The notes beneath the pieces are model-generated. The model was not told the DNA's origin and made no database searches. It saw nothing but the letters and a program-made list of their open reading frames with translations. From the NCBI GenBank assembly GCA_900380265.1, contig LR025083.1:744001-808000 (forward strand): a stretch of 64,000 bases of DNA, given 5' to 3'. Of the stretch, positions 20,343-32,299 are shown in pieces. The translations under genes were made by a program, and so were the position numbers. Origin of the DNA: Serratia symbiotica (GTDB lineage: Bacteria; Pseudomonadota; Gammaproteobacteria; Enterobacterales; Enterobacteriaceae). Numbering within the stretch: position 1 is the stretch's first letter; each line of letters starts with the position of its first letter.

Positions 20343-22919
20343 TGACAATTTAGATATCATATGAATGCAGTATTCTGATTATCAATAATCCTTCTATAAG
20401 GCGCCTGCCTACCGCGTTTCAGGAAACTTATTCTAGCAAACTTCTTTTTAACAACATTAATTGTGCGCATATTCTGTAATAGAATCTCCTACCTTACAGC
20501 GTACAATAGATCCATTTGTTAAGAGTGATGAACTAAATCAACATTTATCTGATCAATATTTGAGTGGTGCCTCATAGATTGAAGTATATCAAGTTGTGAA
20601 TAAAATAGTTTGATAATGACCCACATCAAACGCTAGCCGCTGGTCTTAATATACAAGACAAACCATAGCATAAGAGGGCATTGTTTTTAGACGAGCAAAG
20701 GTAGGTTACATATGGATAAGCCGCCTAACTCAAAAGGCTTAAGAGTGAAACTCTAATGCATATCACATCATATTGAAAAATAAAATCAAGGTTTGTATAA
20801 CTTATATACATTATATGCGCCAGATTAGATTAGATGGCAGGTCAAGTGATGCAATTGCCTCCTCGCGCATCACGAAATAAATAAAAGGTGGCTAGCCCAC
20901 CAAACAGAGAGATAGTATAGAGGCCTATGGACGCAGGAGTGAAGAATATTGTACAATCAGAAGAAGCTAAATGTGACACTATGCCCTGTGAAGAAGAGCA
21001 GCAGATTATAAGATTGTTTTAGAAAAAAGAGTAGGTTATCTTAACAGACGAATGCATTTGAGTTTTCATAGAGAAATTCAAATACATTCTCTGCTACCAC
21101 TTGCAGCACTACGAGTGGTAGTGACTGTTAATCAACACTACGACAGTTTAAAACGTCTGCCAATAGTTTAAGTCAAATATAAAATAACCGGGCTCAACGT
21201 GAAGATGGTATTTTAAATTGGCAACATCAAGTCTTATTCAAAGAATAAGTATGTTACGTGTAGTAGGCAAATGAGTAGAGATCTAGATCATCTCTTATGG
21301 TAAGTATGCTCCTAATTAAGATCAAAGCTCAGGTGTAAAAGTTTACGGAGAAAATCAGATACCTGTTAACCCACGTAGTAACCGATGTCTATTATAGGTG
21401 TTCTAATTAGGCCGTGTGCCATAGTTTAAGCTTTAATCAACTCTCTGGGGAGAGTTGCCTTAAGCTTAAAGCTAAAATAAATCACAGAAGGCCCAGACTA
21501 GAGCCAGGGCATGAAGTTTAATTTGATAAAACAGGACAACCTTCTTTACTCTCTATATCTAGATCACTTTCCTTATATAGATTATAAGGTTTACAGAGTT
21601 TTGATGCATAAGAATTGTTTATAACTTTTTAGGTGATCTCGTAATTTCTTGGGTTAAGCGCTAAAGGAGAGGACTGATTATTCTGTTTCGAGAAATAAAG
21701 TGGAGAGTCTCAACGGAAGGAAAGCGAGGACTCGTTCACTAATAATGGCGCTAGAAGTAGGCTAAATACGTTTTAAAGTAACGAATGCAATAAAAATGCA
21801 ATTTCAAAAAAATAAGCAAATCTTACACAAGGTTCGTCCTCGTGAGTGAACCAGCAGAGCTAAATTCCGTAAATTTAGAATCGTTATCAGCGTAATTGCG
21901 CTAATAACTTTCTGCTCTTTGTGCAAAATATTCATGAACCATTACTAATATAATGCAAAAGAAGTGACTAGCTTCGTTTTTTGGACAGCGCGTGCGACAC
22001 CTTATGTATGAGTGGTGTGCAGTCGCAATTAGTTTGATCTAAAGAAATAATATCAGTAAATCTGCGCTTTAAGGGCCGATATACGCAGGCGAAAAGTAGC
22101 GACTAGAAATACTATAATAGCTTGTAGCTGTAATGTTTAGAACACTGTTCTGATAAAGGCTCCTTCATAGAGCCATTCAGCCTAGCTATTTATATAGACG
22201 TGGAACTGTAGTGACACATGTCGTAATTTGCATTGTAAAGGTCATTAAATCTTTTTAAAAAGACTAGGCATCTGAAAGGCTGTATGGGCTATAACCTAAT
22301 TCAACTGTATGCAAGTGTTCTTTACACCATAGAAGTCAGTGCTTCGATCTAGCTAAGTGTTATTATAAAGTTTGAGTGTACGATGTTACGCTTTTAAAGC
22401 GTGCTTGGAGGGGTATTCTAATAAGCGGGTTTCGGTCCAAAATCTAGATAAACGCAATTTGCAAAATAATGCCTGCACACCATCTCTTCACTAAAGAGAT
22501 TAAGATAAGGTTCATTGTGATAATCAGCTTTTAGAACCGCCAAGTAAAAGATTTCAAGTATAAAGAAAATAAGCAAGCCTAGGATATAGGCGTCTAGGAA
22601 GTTATACGCTATAAAAGGTATTTAATCTGAGAAACAAGAAGGGAGTGTTGATATAAAGTGTTTTATTCATGGTTTATGAAATGGGAAACAAACTGTGGTA
22701 TATAACACTACAGTTAATGAAATACTTAGTTTAGCAAGGCTAATGAGCGGCATGCAAAGATCTAAATACTACAAAAATCCATCCAGACCTCACTAGGTTG
22801 CGTTTGAAAGAGTAAAGTTCACAACTTGAATCAGTGCACTATTAGTAGTATCGTATAAAAAGTTACGTAGTAAAAGATAATAACCCGTACAATAAAATAC
22901 ACTAGCTTTAAATTCGATG

Positions 22920-22984
22920 ATTAGATCAAGATACTTAATACTCATATCTAATTTAGATATGAGTATTAAGTATCTTGATCTAAT
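22920..22984. repeat. Perfect 32-bp inverted repeat with a 1-nt centre
   Basis: The left arm 22920-22951 (ATTAGATCAAGATACTTAAT then ACTCATATCTAA) is exactly the reverse complement of 22953-22984, with a single T at 22952. There is no T-tract afterwards, so it is not an ordinary terminator. The arms are AT-rich. An uninterrupted match of this length is not expected by chance in 64 kb. It lies in a non-coding zone, with no gene within 2.5 kb. Confidence 0.97.
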
Positions 22985-23709
22985 GGTGCCCCGCCAAGGC
23001 TATAATATTCCCAATTTCTCGATACTGAACCAGTACTTTGAGAATAGCTGACAAGAACCTGGTGATGGAAATTAAAGGCAACTAAAAGCGTATGCCTGGC
23101 AGTATTACAATCAGTCTTAAGGTGTGATCCCGTATCTATTTTATACTAGAACAGCAGCTTATATTTTCTTGCAAGTTTAAGTGTATTAAGATATCTGTAG
23201 GAAACAGAATCTGGAATAGGCAACGAGTTGCAAGACATAGACAGAAAATCTGGTCATCTAGCAATAAGTAGATCTGGAAATATAGCTGCCCTATTTCAAA
23301 AACCGAACTGATTAGCGTTGATAAATGTGAGAATAGCGTATGGCGAAAAGTGTTTACCTAACAGTACGCTTACACAAAACTAGACATACCTATTGCCATC
23401 GAAGTCTAGTTAGGCACCTTGTTGCAAACTTATCTTTTAAGGTAAAACACTTGTTTGCTAAGTATTCCGGATTACTAACCCCATGCAAACTAAAAAGACT
23501 GAAGAATATTAATACAGGAAATAGGTGTTATATCTATTCTTGCGCTTGCAACACCTCATATTATTAGCTTAAGTGCCGAGGTAATGGTTAAGTAGAAAAT
23601 GATCTATGCAGACCTAAAAATAGAATGTTCCTTTAGAAGTAGCTATGTTGCAAGAAACCGTAATAATTTACTAATTGAGTCAGTAAATAAGGAAAAGATA
23701 AAGAGTTAA

Positions 23710-23733
23710 ACTATCTCAATAACCTGAGATAGT
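23710..23733. repeat. 9-bp hairpin (ACTATCTCA / TGAGATAGT)
   Basis: Perfect 9-bp arms at 23710-23718 and 23725-23733 with a 6-nt loop. It lies in gene-free DNA. At this arm length a few matches are expected by chance, so no function is proposed. Confidence 0.6.
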
Positions 23734-25735
23734 AAGGCCATGCTTGATTAGGCAGTAACGTTTTCTGTAAATCATTGAAGTTGTAGTGCGAGAGTGATAG
23801 ATACATCAACAGTGAAAATGCTACATAAGTGACAATAAAATAGGGGGGGACATCTTACCAAGTGATTAAAAATCAGGCTCTTATCTAAGGCTAATTAATC
23901 TAGAACAGCCGATCGTAAAATGAAGCTAAAAGGCATAGGGGATTGGCAATAAGTTGATACTCCCGCAAAAAGGAGTGATTGTGAAAAGAGCATCTTGGCA
24001 ACTCCGGAACTTATGACGTCTAAGAGGTATCAGGATGTATCTCTGTACAAAAGCGTTCGCCAGCTATTTCTTTTAGAGATAGCTGGACACTGCATATAGG
24101 TACTTAATCTGCAAGCTTAGCAGAAGATAGTGAATAGTGGGCCTCCTTGTACGAAGAGGCACCCATAGCATCAGGTTATGCTTTTATGTTTGATCTTCTC
24201 ACTTTTATCGTGATCGAAGGTAAGGATAGTGTTTGAGTGGCAATTTTACGTTGCAGTCTCTTCTAAAACAGTAACGATGACGTAAAAAGTACTTGAATCA
24301 TGCTCAGATATCGTGCACTTTAGTGTAATACTAAGCTAGTTTGACTGTAAGGGTGACAGTGTCAGTAGATATGGAATAGGTTTTAGTGATTCTCTTGTCC
24401 TGAATAAGAACGCCATCCTTTAATAGATAAGGTACTGCCGGGATAATAAGCCGAGACCGCCTAAGAGTATATAATAACAGCGTTATTTACCGTCTTTATA
24501 TTAGGAAGGAAACCCTAGGCTAAAATATATCTCGAGGGTATGCCTATTCCATCTGGATGATGACACATCTGAGGTTAAAATAACATAAGATATTTTAGTT
24601 TTTTTTGGGCTAGATATTTAAAATTTAATAAATTCAGTCTAGTACGAGAGCAAAAGCGTCAGCACCAACTGCAGTTCTGTTGTTATAAGAATGGCATTGC
24701 AGTTAGGTAAATAGAGAACAGATAAGTGCTAAAACATTTAAATTCGAAATTTCTATTGAGAAAAGTCTTTTCTGTTTTATGGTTGCTGAAAGGTGCTTTT
24801 AAGATAAAAAAGTAGATCAGCTGAATGTGTAAGAGCGGCGTTACTTTAACCTCAAATATCCCTAACAAGCTGTGAGACTTAGTTGTTACAACATAACAAT
24901 TAGTTATATTTTTCAGGAAGTTTCAATATTGCTTCTAGTTTTTATTTCAGTAACGCCAGAAAATGCAGTAAGCTTTGCTTAGGGTGAAAGCGCACAGTGT
25001 CCACTTACCGTCATGTTAACTTTCGTAGTAAAGCGATGTTGCATTGATAGCAACGTTGGTCTCTTATTGGAAAGTAGAAGACTGCCAGTCAGTAAATAAG
25101 GTAGGGATCTTGATGTGAAAAAATAAATTTCACTGTATGTCTTACCAAGAAGGCATAGCTTAAAATAAAGGAGTAGAGACCGTTTTAGGCGGTGATTGCA
25201 ATTACCCTTACGACAAGCAATAATCAGAAGGTGGCGTGGTATAAGTTATAGCTTGTTCTGCAGCGTAATATGTCTGAGGTATGCTCTGCTCAACTTTATC
25301 AAGTAGTGCATTGCGTGACTGCTATATAACTTATGAGCGGCATCTAATTCATCTGGAATACTAGTCTAATGTTTGCGGTAGTATTTTTGCTCCATTGTAG
25401 AGAAGTAAACAAACGGTCTAGATGTTGAAATAGCAGCAGAGGCGATCAATAATACACTATTTTTTCAGGTCTAGTTGTCGTTAATCGGATGAGTGTAATC
25501 GATCGTGAACAATAATTAAGAGAAAATCGCTAATAAGGGACCAGAGAGATAGGTAAAAGACCTTGTAATCATAACCTATCAAGAGTGTAGCACAGAGCGT
25601 TAATAAATTCAAGTAATAAGTTAATGCCATCAGATAAGTAGAAGATTTTTAATTTACTAATTCCTGGAATTACTCACTGATATTATGGGTATGCCTGGTA
25701 AACAGTATATCAATATTTCTTTTTTTATTCCTGAG

Positions 25736-25823
25736 CATTCTTTCATGAAAAGTGAAAGAATGAGCTATTAGTTACACCAATATGTTAACTCATGATCCCA
25801 GATCCGCGATGCCGATCTGGGAT
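25736..25823. repeat. Two adjacent hairpins, 10-bp arms each
   Basis: CATTCTTTCA (25736-25745) pairs with TGAAAGAATG (25753-25762), with a 7-nt loop. ATCCCAGATC (25795-25804) pairs with GATCTGGGAT (25814-25823), with a 9-nt loop. They are 32 nt apart and over 1 kb downstream of pssA on its strand. They may be relics of terminators or attenuators of lost genes. Neither has a clear T-tract. Confidence 0.6.
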
Positions 25824-26935
25824 GGTCGCTATTTCAGAGTTCGGCCTAGCTCAAAAACAAAACGAGTAGGCCGTATGCTGCATAATTAATAGCTATATCG
25901 GGCATGTATTTGATTTTCCATATAGTATCTTACAATTAACAAGTCCATTTTCTTTATCTATTATTGTTTTTATCAGGAGCGGTTATTTCTCTTAGAGATA
26001 TTAAATTCTTCAGCTCATTCTCCTTTCTGCGTTGGCGCTCACTCTCCTTGCTAAGATAGATAGTTCCATTAGAAAATGGAAGTTATAGATAATAGATCTA
26101 TTCTTTGATGATCTTCTAGGCCCGTAAATGAACCTGAAGAACAAATTTGTCATTTTTTAAGCCGTAGGTATTTAAAATAATCGGGTGGAATGTATGAGTC
26201 GAATAATATCATACTAAGAAAGATGGCAAATGCAGGATAAAAACAGGCAAGGCTGCTATCACGTTAGTGATAGTAAGGCAGCAAGGCATTCAAAGCCATC
26301 AAAGTTAGCATAATGCCAGTATATGCTGTACATTAACTCTAGGATCCACTAAATACGTTATTTGTAATTGTTAGATGATTTGTACAAGATAGTATGAGAC
26401 TGATTTAGAAATTAAAATTCATGATGCCATCTATATCGTAAATTAGTTTAAAGATGTCAAATAGCAGAAAAAGACGCAGCTAATCTGAAGCAGCGTAGAT
26501 AACCTAAACCCACTGGGCATCATGCATTATACAGATTTCGCCCGTAGATCGGGTCAATTGACATGATAAGAAAGTAAGCACTTCGGTTTATTTGTTTGTG
26601 TCAGCTATAGCTATTTAGCAGAAAGCGCTTATTCTGCGCCTGTTAGGAATCCTGAATATAATCCTATTGTGGCATATTGCTTATGACGCTGAAAGTAAAT
26701 AATCAGATCTAATATTTTATGGAAAGAACATTAACGTAAGACGAGTAATCATTTATTTGATATTGGGGAGGGAAGTCTAATGCCATCCGTATCTACGCAT
26801 TTAAAGCACACAGCGCGCAGGAGGCGCTCTGAATCATCTCACATAATCTGCCACAATATGGTGTGCTCGATTAGCGATTATGTATGGAATTTTTTTAAAT
26901 AAACCAGGGTTGGCAATAGGTGAATGATAAATGGA

Positions 26936-28294
26936 TTACAGTATGCGGCTAATTAATTTGTCGAGGCGGATTCGCCGTAGGCGACGGATAAATTTGCGTG
27001 CCTTACGTGGGTACTGTTGGATACTTTGTAGTTCGAGATAGTTTCCTACCACAGTAGTATTGGTGCGGATGCACTCTAGCTCTTTACACCATTGTTCGCG
27101 AAGCTCTTGTTTAGGATCGTGAATGAGAATGGCGTTTTCTAGATCTAGTCGCCAAGCACGTGGATTAAAGTTATTGCCAGTTATTAGTTGCCACTTGTTA
27201 TCTATCCAGATGCCTTTAAGATGAAAGCTGTTATTGCCGTCTTTCCAGATGCGAACAATCAAGTGCCCGCTATCGTTATAGCGCTGCAGCCGCCTAATAA
27301 AATGGCGCAGATTAATTTCATAAAGATAAGGCAGCGCGCCAATAATTTTAAACGGCTGTTCTTCTGGAATAAAAAAATCGTTCGCAGTTTTGTCTCCGAC
27401 GATAATTTCCACCTGCTTGCCTTGGCGTAGCAAACTGATAATATTACGCATTAGCTGCGCTGTTAGGTTGAAATACGGTGTGCACAATGTTAGCTGCTGA
27501 TCTGCGCAGGACATCAAGTGATTAATGGTGGCGTTTAACACGCTTTGCTTACCAAGCCCTACCAGGGGGGTAACCGCCAGTTCATGATTGCTCGCGTTAT
27601 CGCAGAATTGGTAGCCCGATCGACGAAGGTTGAAGCGCAACTGGCGGGTTTCGTTTTTTATATCTAGTCTTTTCGGGAGATTATCACGATCTAAACGCTG
27701 TACGGCATCGGAAGTGAGTAAATTTTTTTTTATATAAGCAGTCATGGTTTCAGCCAGGACAGGGTTGGTGATCAACTGGTAGCGGTCATAACGGTATTTC
27801 TTATGCTGATGTAAATAGAGATTGTTGATATTCGCACCGCTATAAATCACGGTCTCATCGAGAATAAACCCTTTGAGGTGAAGTACGCCTAATGCTTCTC
27901 GAGTATTGACTGGTACGCCGTATATCGGAATCGACACCTGTTTTTGGTTCTGTTTTTCCATTAAGCAATACCAATCAGCATTAGTATTAGTAGCAGAGTC
28001 ACCGATACGTCCACGTTGCGCACGGTGCCAATCGACTAGTATGCCAATCTCTAACTTGGGGCGTAGCTGTTTAGCTTGATAAAGCGCATTAAGGATCTCA
28101 CGCCCGGCCTCATCATAATCTAGATAGAGGGCGACTAGATATATTCGTTGAGTAGCATTAGCGATGGATTTCAATAGCTCGGTACGGAAGTCTGATGGAG
28201 TGTGTAAAGTATGAATGTCAGTTAATGCCTGGGGTAGTTTAGGTAATTGTGCAAGGTGCTGCTGGTGTTTGTTACGTTTAAATTTTAACAACAT
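26936..28294 (-). CDS. pssA: Phosphatidylserine synthase PssA
   Basis: PssA makes phosphatidylserine from CDP-diacylglycerol and serine, the precursor of phosphatidylethanolamine. It is a soluble phospholipase-D-family enzyme of the E. coli type. The start chosen is ATG 28294 (MLLKFKRNKHQQHLAQLP), matching E. coli MLSKFKRNKHQQ; an upstream GTG is also in frame. It has 452 residues against 451. Both HKD motifs are intact: LHLKGFILDETVIYSG near residue 137, and FHLKGIWIDNKWQLITGNN near residue 357. It ends RLDKLISRIL, as in E. coli. Upstream on the same strand lie fossils of patZ and yfiP, its ancestral neighbours. No living gene is within 6 kb. Confidence 0.97.
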   Translation of the reverse strand: MLLKFKRNKHQQHLAQLPKLPQALTDIHTLHTPSDFRTELLKSIANATQRIYLVALYLDYDEAGREILNALYQAKQLRPKLEIGILVDWHRAQRGRIGDSATNTNADWYCLMEKQNQKQVSIPIYGVPVNTREALGVLHLKGFILDETVIYSGANINNLYLHQHKKYRYDRYQLITNPVLAETMTAYIKKNLLTSDAVQRLDRDNLPKRLDIKNETRQLRFNLRRSGYQFCDNASNHELAVTPLVGLGKQSVLNATINHLMSCADQQLTLCTPYFNLTAQLMRNIISLLRQGKQVEIIVGDKTANDFFIPEEQPFKIIGALPYLYEINLRHFIRRLQRYNDSGHLIVRIWKDGNNSFHLKGIWIDNKWQLITGNNFNPRAWRLDLENAILIHDPKQELREQWCKELECIRTNTTVVGNYLELQSIQQYPRKARKFIRRLRRIRLDKLISRIL

Positions 28295-28399
28295 CACAGT
28301 GCGCTTCTTCTATGATAATGGAATGGCTGGAAAGCCATAGTATGAAATACTAAATCGAATAGTTGCCGATAATAGCACTAGTTTCCTAGATTGTACGTA

Positions 28400-30700
28400 T
28401 GCTTTTGAACTTTAAATATTGAACTCATAGAGTATTGCATACAGTTCAGTGGCTGTATGGTAGTATGCAACAGCATAATTATATTGATAATGCCATTCTT
28501 AATCTTGACCTCGATGTCAAAGACTATAGACTACTGCTAGTATAAGCATACTAGCTCATGGGAATAGCGATGCTATGAGGTGCTACGAGCCGTAACTACG
28601 TGGATAGATCATTATGCTTCTAGCGGTTCGCGTAGCAGCCAGTATTTTAAGATAGCAACGCGCTAATCTAGCAACTGCTCCGTTAGTGTTGATTGGAAAA
28701 GAATTAATGACTATCCGGCTGATATTTTCCTATTCGTGAATGCTCAAAAATAACATATCTTAGTCATAATCGATCTGAATTATGTGAGTTCAATAGTTAT
28801 AGGTGAATGCATTCATATCACTGCAGTAATGCTAGGTTTAGATGCTCCTTGGTAAGCAGACTGGTAGAGGGCTTCTTTGCTGACTCGTCTTTTTTAGTAT
28901 GCTAGTTTCTTCTGGTTTGGTATGGGTAAGGCGATATGGCTAATCATGCTTGTAGTGCTCTACTGAATGGATAGAATTGCAAGGAAACGTCTAGTAGAGT
29001 AGATTACTTTTTGAGTTAATGCGGCGTGAATCTTTAATCGGCAATTTTAAATATTCCACAATAAGGAGGAGATCTGTACCAGACATTGACGTAGTTAACG
29101 TCATCTAAAGGCCGGCTCTACGCCTGTGTGGCAGTAGATCTCCCCTTTTCCCACCTGTGTAGAAGGAGATAACGTTCTAGTGCAAGAGTCAATCGTGTTA
29201 GTGACGGCGCTCTCTTATTTTAATTTTAGTCATCACTTCCGAATTAGCTAAGCATGAATAAGTAAGAAGTAACAAGGTTTTGTTCGACTGTCATGCGTAA
29301 CTCTGTTGGATTGGCATGATAGAGCATGATCTTTAGGAGTAGATCGTGCAGGTCATTGGCAAGTAACTATGATGGGCGTGATTGGAATTATCCTATTTTC
29401 TTTACTGCATTAATACTAAAGAGACAGAGTATAATACCTTGAACCAGTGATTTGTATGGGATATCTAGCGCGCGTAGTTTTAAAGCTATCGGGCCGCCTA
29501 TCCTAACTGCTTCTGATTGCGGCGGTATGTTACTACTTGCATATGAGCACTGACTGCCCTTTATTCTTTGCGAAAGCAAAGGTGCCTGTTGTTCTAAATG
29601 GCTGGTGTTCTTGCTTTGAAGAGTATTTACAAGATCAGTTTATGACCAACTTCACGTGTTCACAGTATGCATGCTAGCGCAGAGCTGCCTCCAAGCATCC
29701 TACGCTGGTTCAGGCCTGAGCAGTAATTCAGAGTGCGTGGCTTGTGTTAGCAGAGCATCATAGGCGTCAGCTAACCAACTTTTCTATTAGGCAGTATTAG
29801 GTAGCACTATTGTCTGATAGAGTTCGTTTTTATCATCAACATCAGGTTGATTTGTAAGATTCTTTGCATTAATCCTCTATGTATCGGAAGATTGGCTAGC
29901 TTTAGTGCCGCCCGCTAAACACTTCGCAGATTGTCCATGCGGACATCCAGGCTGGTTGGCTCGAATATTGCAATGAAATAGATTTCACATTTTGTATTCG
30001 TTCGAGAACGGTATTGCCTAGCGTCCGATTAAGGAAAGCTGTAGCTTCTCCGTTGGGTGCTTAGCTATCATAAGCTGATGTTAATGCCATCTTAGATAGG
30101 TATCAGAGAATAGAATATGGCTTATTTTCTATCCCTAGAATGTGAACAGGTTCACTCTACGTATAGATTTTTCTCAGAGAGCTATTGCCTAATAACAGCA
30201 GTATAAAGTCGGATTAATAGTCCTTTTAGCCTGGCGCAGGTTCCTACTGAGAGCCCCGCGTTGGGAAGTGAAAAGGATCTTATATAGGGTAGCGGTAGAT
30301 AGCCAGTGCCGAGCTCGGTAAAAAGATTCTGTACTAGGTTGCTTGTTGCTTGCCGCCAGCCCGGCCTGACTTCTTGGCACGCTCAGAAAAGCGACAAGCA
30401 TTAGGATGTAATAGCGCCTTGGATTCTCGCTAGTTCATATATAATCCCTTTCCATATGGTTATGACTTATTTTAATCTTTTTTGGAGGCTTTTTTGTGGC
30501 CGCTAAAGCTGTACGAGTAGGTTACTTAGTAGATCTTATTAATGGAGCTGCTAGAAGCATCACACGTAATTTCTTGGCCTGAGCTGATCACCGCCTATGC
30601 CAGTGGATGCACAGTCTTGCTGAGAGTTTATGGATAGCAAGTAACAGCTGGAGCATACGGGTGTTACGTGAGATAGGGAGTATAGCACTGGGCTAGAATA
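28400..30700 (-). pseudogene. patZ: patZ (yfiQ/pka, protein lysine acetyltransferase) fossil
   Basis: PatZ (YfiQ) acetylates acetyl-CoA synthetase and other proteins. In E. coli it lies directly upstream of pssA on the same strand, as here. The minus strand at 29510-29397 reads AVRIGGPIALKLRALDIPYK, then SLVQGIILCLFSINAVKK, a clear match to AEQIGYPVALKLRSPDIPHK, then SEVQGVMLYLRTANEVQQ. About 250 codons further upstream, 30272-30189 reads FTSQRGALSRNLRQAKR, resembling FISQSAAVSNTILDWAQQRK. Stops and frameshifts break the remainder, and the acetyltransferase C-terminus was not found. Extent is inferred from the ancestral gene length (about 2.66 kb) and the neighbouring fossils. Confidence 0.83.
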
Positions 30701-30739
30701 CTGAATAAAATAGTTAAATGGAAAATGTTCGTAGTCTAG

Positions 30740-31250
30740 TAAGAGTGTGTTAGATCAGGTCCAAATTCTTGAGCATAGGTCATGCGTTATATAAGTCTAT
30801 GCCGATATTATCTTAGTGAAGTTAACGTCATTAAGGGAATGGTTAAACACTGCCCATGTGATTCTGCTGTTGAGCCTATTTTGTATTTTGAAGAGGCGAA
30901 TAGCATAATAGTGGTGCTTCTTACGGAAGCAAACATGCTTCCGTCTCTTCGTGTTGGTTTTGACTCTCATGCAGCCTACTTCATTAGCAATAGTTTTTCT
31001 GAAAAGCTACTAGGTGAATTGTATCAGGGCAGCTAAAAGCTGAGTATCACGGGATACTGCTCATATTTTATTTTATCTAAGGTAGTAGCGGTGGCTTTGA
31101 TTCGGCCACCTCCGGAACCTCAAGACTGCTATCGCTCATTTCCCGGGGTCGGTCAGGTGACTGTTAAGTATAGGGCTAGTGATATGCAAAGTGCGCTAAT
31201 AGTATTAATGTTGTCCTTAAATATGGAAGTTTATTACCGCCTGGTCGTAT
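30740..31250 (-). pseudogene. yfiP: yfiP (tapT, DTW-domain tRNA modification) fossil
   Basis: YfiP/TapT is a tRNA acp3U47 modification enzyme with a DTW domain; in E. coli it is just upstream of patZ. The minus strand at 30835-30797 reads LNDVNFTKIISA then stop, resembling SVDLSRLSAY with Tyr turned into TAG. Just upstream in a neighbouring frame (about 30915-30836), IML and then a piece ending SHGQCLTIPLM resemble FIMLDGTW and SPYLDNLPVI. The evidence is fragmentary but in the right place and order. Confidence 0.5.
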
Positions 31251-31639
31251 TGAATAGCGGAGTGGTTTTTCAACATGGCGCACTTCCGTTCTAAGCAGCG
31301 AGCTCGATAATGAGAATTGTTCAATTTATATAAGAGTTAGTAGTTACATGTAGTGATATTAGAGAATCTTAGTGCTAAGGGAGAGAGATGGAAAAGGTAA
31401 CGCCTGTATTGGTAAGAAGACTAAAGTTAAAGTGATATCTAGACGAAGCGATAATAGTTTAACAAACAACCCTTCCTGATAAAGCAGGGAAGGGGGAAAG
31501 CGCTCGATTAATCTTTGTGGAATAAGTTAAAGTGCGTAATGCCTATGACCTGGGAAGCATATTCCTACGCAGCTAAGAGGATTAATTTCCTTCTGTGATC
31601 TTGTCTTGCTATGCAGGTCAAAATGGTTATCGTCGGCAT

Positions 31640-31830
31640 GGCTACTGTTCCATGCATCTAGCTATCGAGATTAAATTTAATCGCCGTAGTGTCAAAGACA
31701 CGCCCTTTCTAGTCTGGGAACAGTCGTACCGCATAACGATCGGTACAAACCTATGGGTACGTGAGGAGAACGATTGCAAGGTGCTATGTACCAGTCATTT
31801 AAATGCATCATCTGAGCTCGGTTTATCTAA
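31640..31830 (-). pseudogene. trxC: Possible trxC (thioredoxin 2) fossil
   Basis: In E. coli trxC precedes yfiP. The minus strand at 31749-31684 reads FVPIVMRYDCSQTRKGVSLT, resembling TrxC FAPIFEDVAQERSGKVRF. The CGPC active site could not be read upstream. Assigned mainly by position plus this partial match. Confidence 0.4.
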
Positions 31831-32299
31831 CCGTGAACTCTGTATTTTTATAAAATATTTCGCTGGAGCGCAGCTAAACGTAAATCACAATGTATGTATC
31901 AGGAATACCTATTAGCCAAGGCTAGTGGTAGTGAACTGAAGTGGTAGCCCTGCTTTTTATGAAATAGCAGCATGGTTAAATATATAGGCCTATCTAAAAA
32001 ACATGCTGCCTACTATCTGTGTATCGGTTCTGAAAGAGCTAGCTGACCCGTATCATTTTAGTGCTATTATGTGTTTATATTCTATTTCAGCTGTCAGCTT
32101 ATTGCTGAAGACCCTATATTCTTTGAAAATGGGTCCGCAGGTCGTAGCGAAGAACGCGATGCTAAGCATATAAACGCGATCAAGGCTAATACCTTTCTAT
32201 CGTAGTTGATATCTTTCGGTAGTCGGGTATACCATAATTACCACTTCCATATACCAAATTAGATCGTTATAAAATACAATTTTACGTCCAGGCTTGTGC

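Larger units (their letters stand above)
20343..26935. other. Gene-free interval between gmhB and pssA
   Basis: This 6.6-kb stretch has no frame with recognisable homology on either strand. In E. coli gmhB is followed by rrnH, and pssA lies near rrnG. I looked for conserved 16S/23S blocks and for tRNA T-arm signatures and saw none. The DNA contains many hairpins (for example 23710-23733, 25736-25762, 25795-25823), a run of seven G at about 23843, and a perfect 32-bp inverted repeat at 22920-22984. Short open frames such as 23340-23567 have no codon or family support. Confidence 0.6.

Noticed and set aside
20343-26935. Decayed rRNA operon after gmhB
   Set aside because: None of the universally conserved 16S or 23S blocks could be seen on either strand. 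Position alone does not justify a feature.
31091-31294. Plus-strand frame near the yfiP fossil
   Set aside because: Lies opposite eroded coding DNA of the other strand, with no motif or start-site support.
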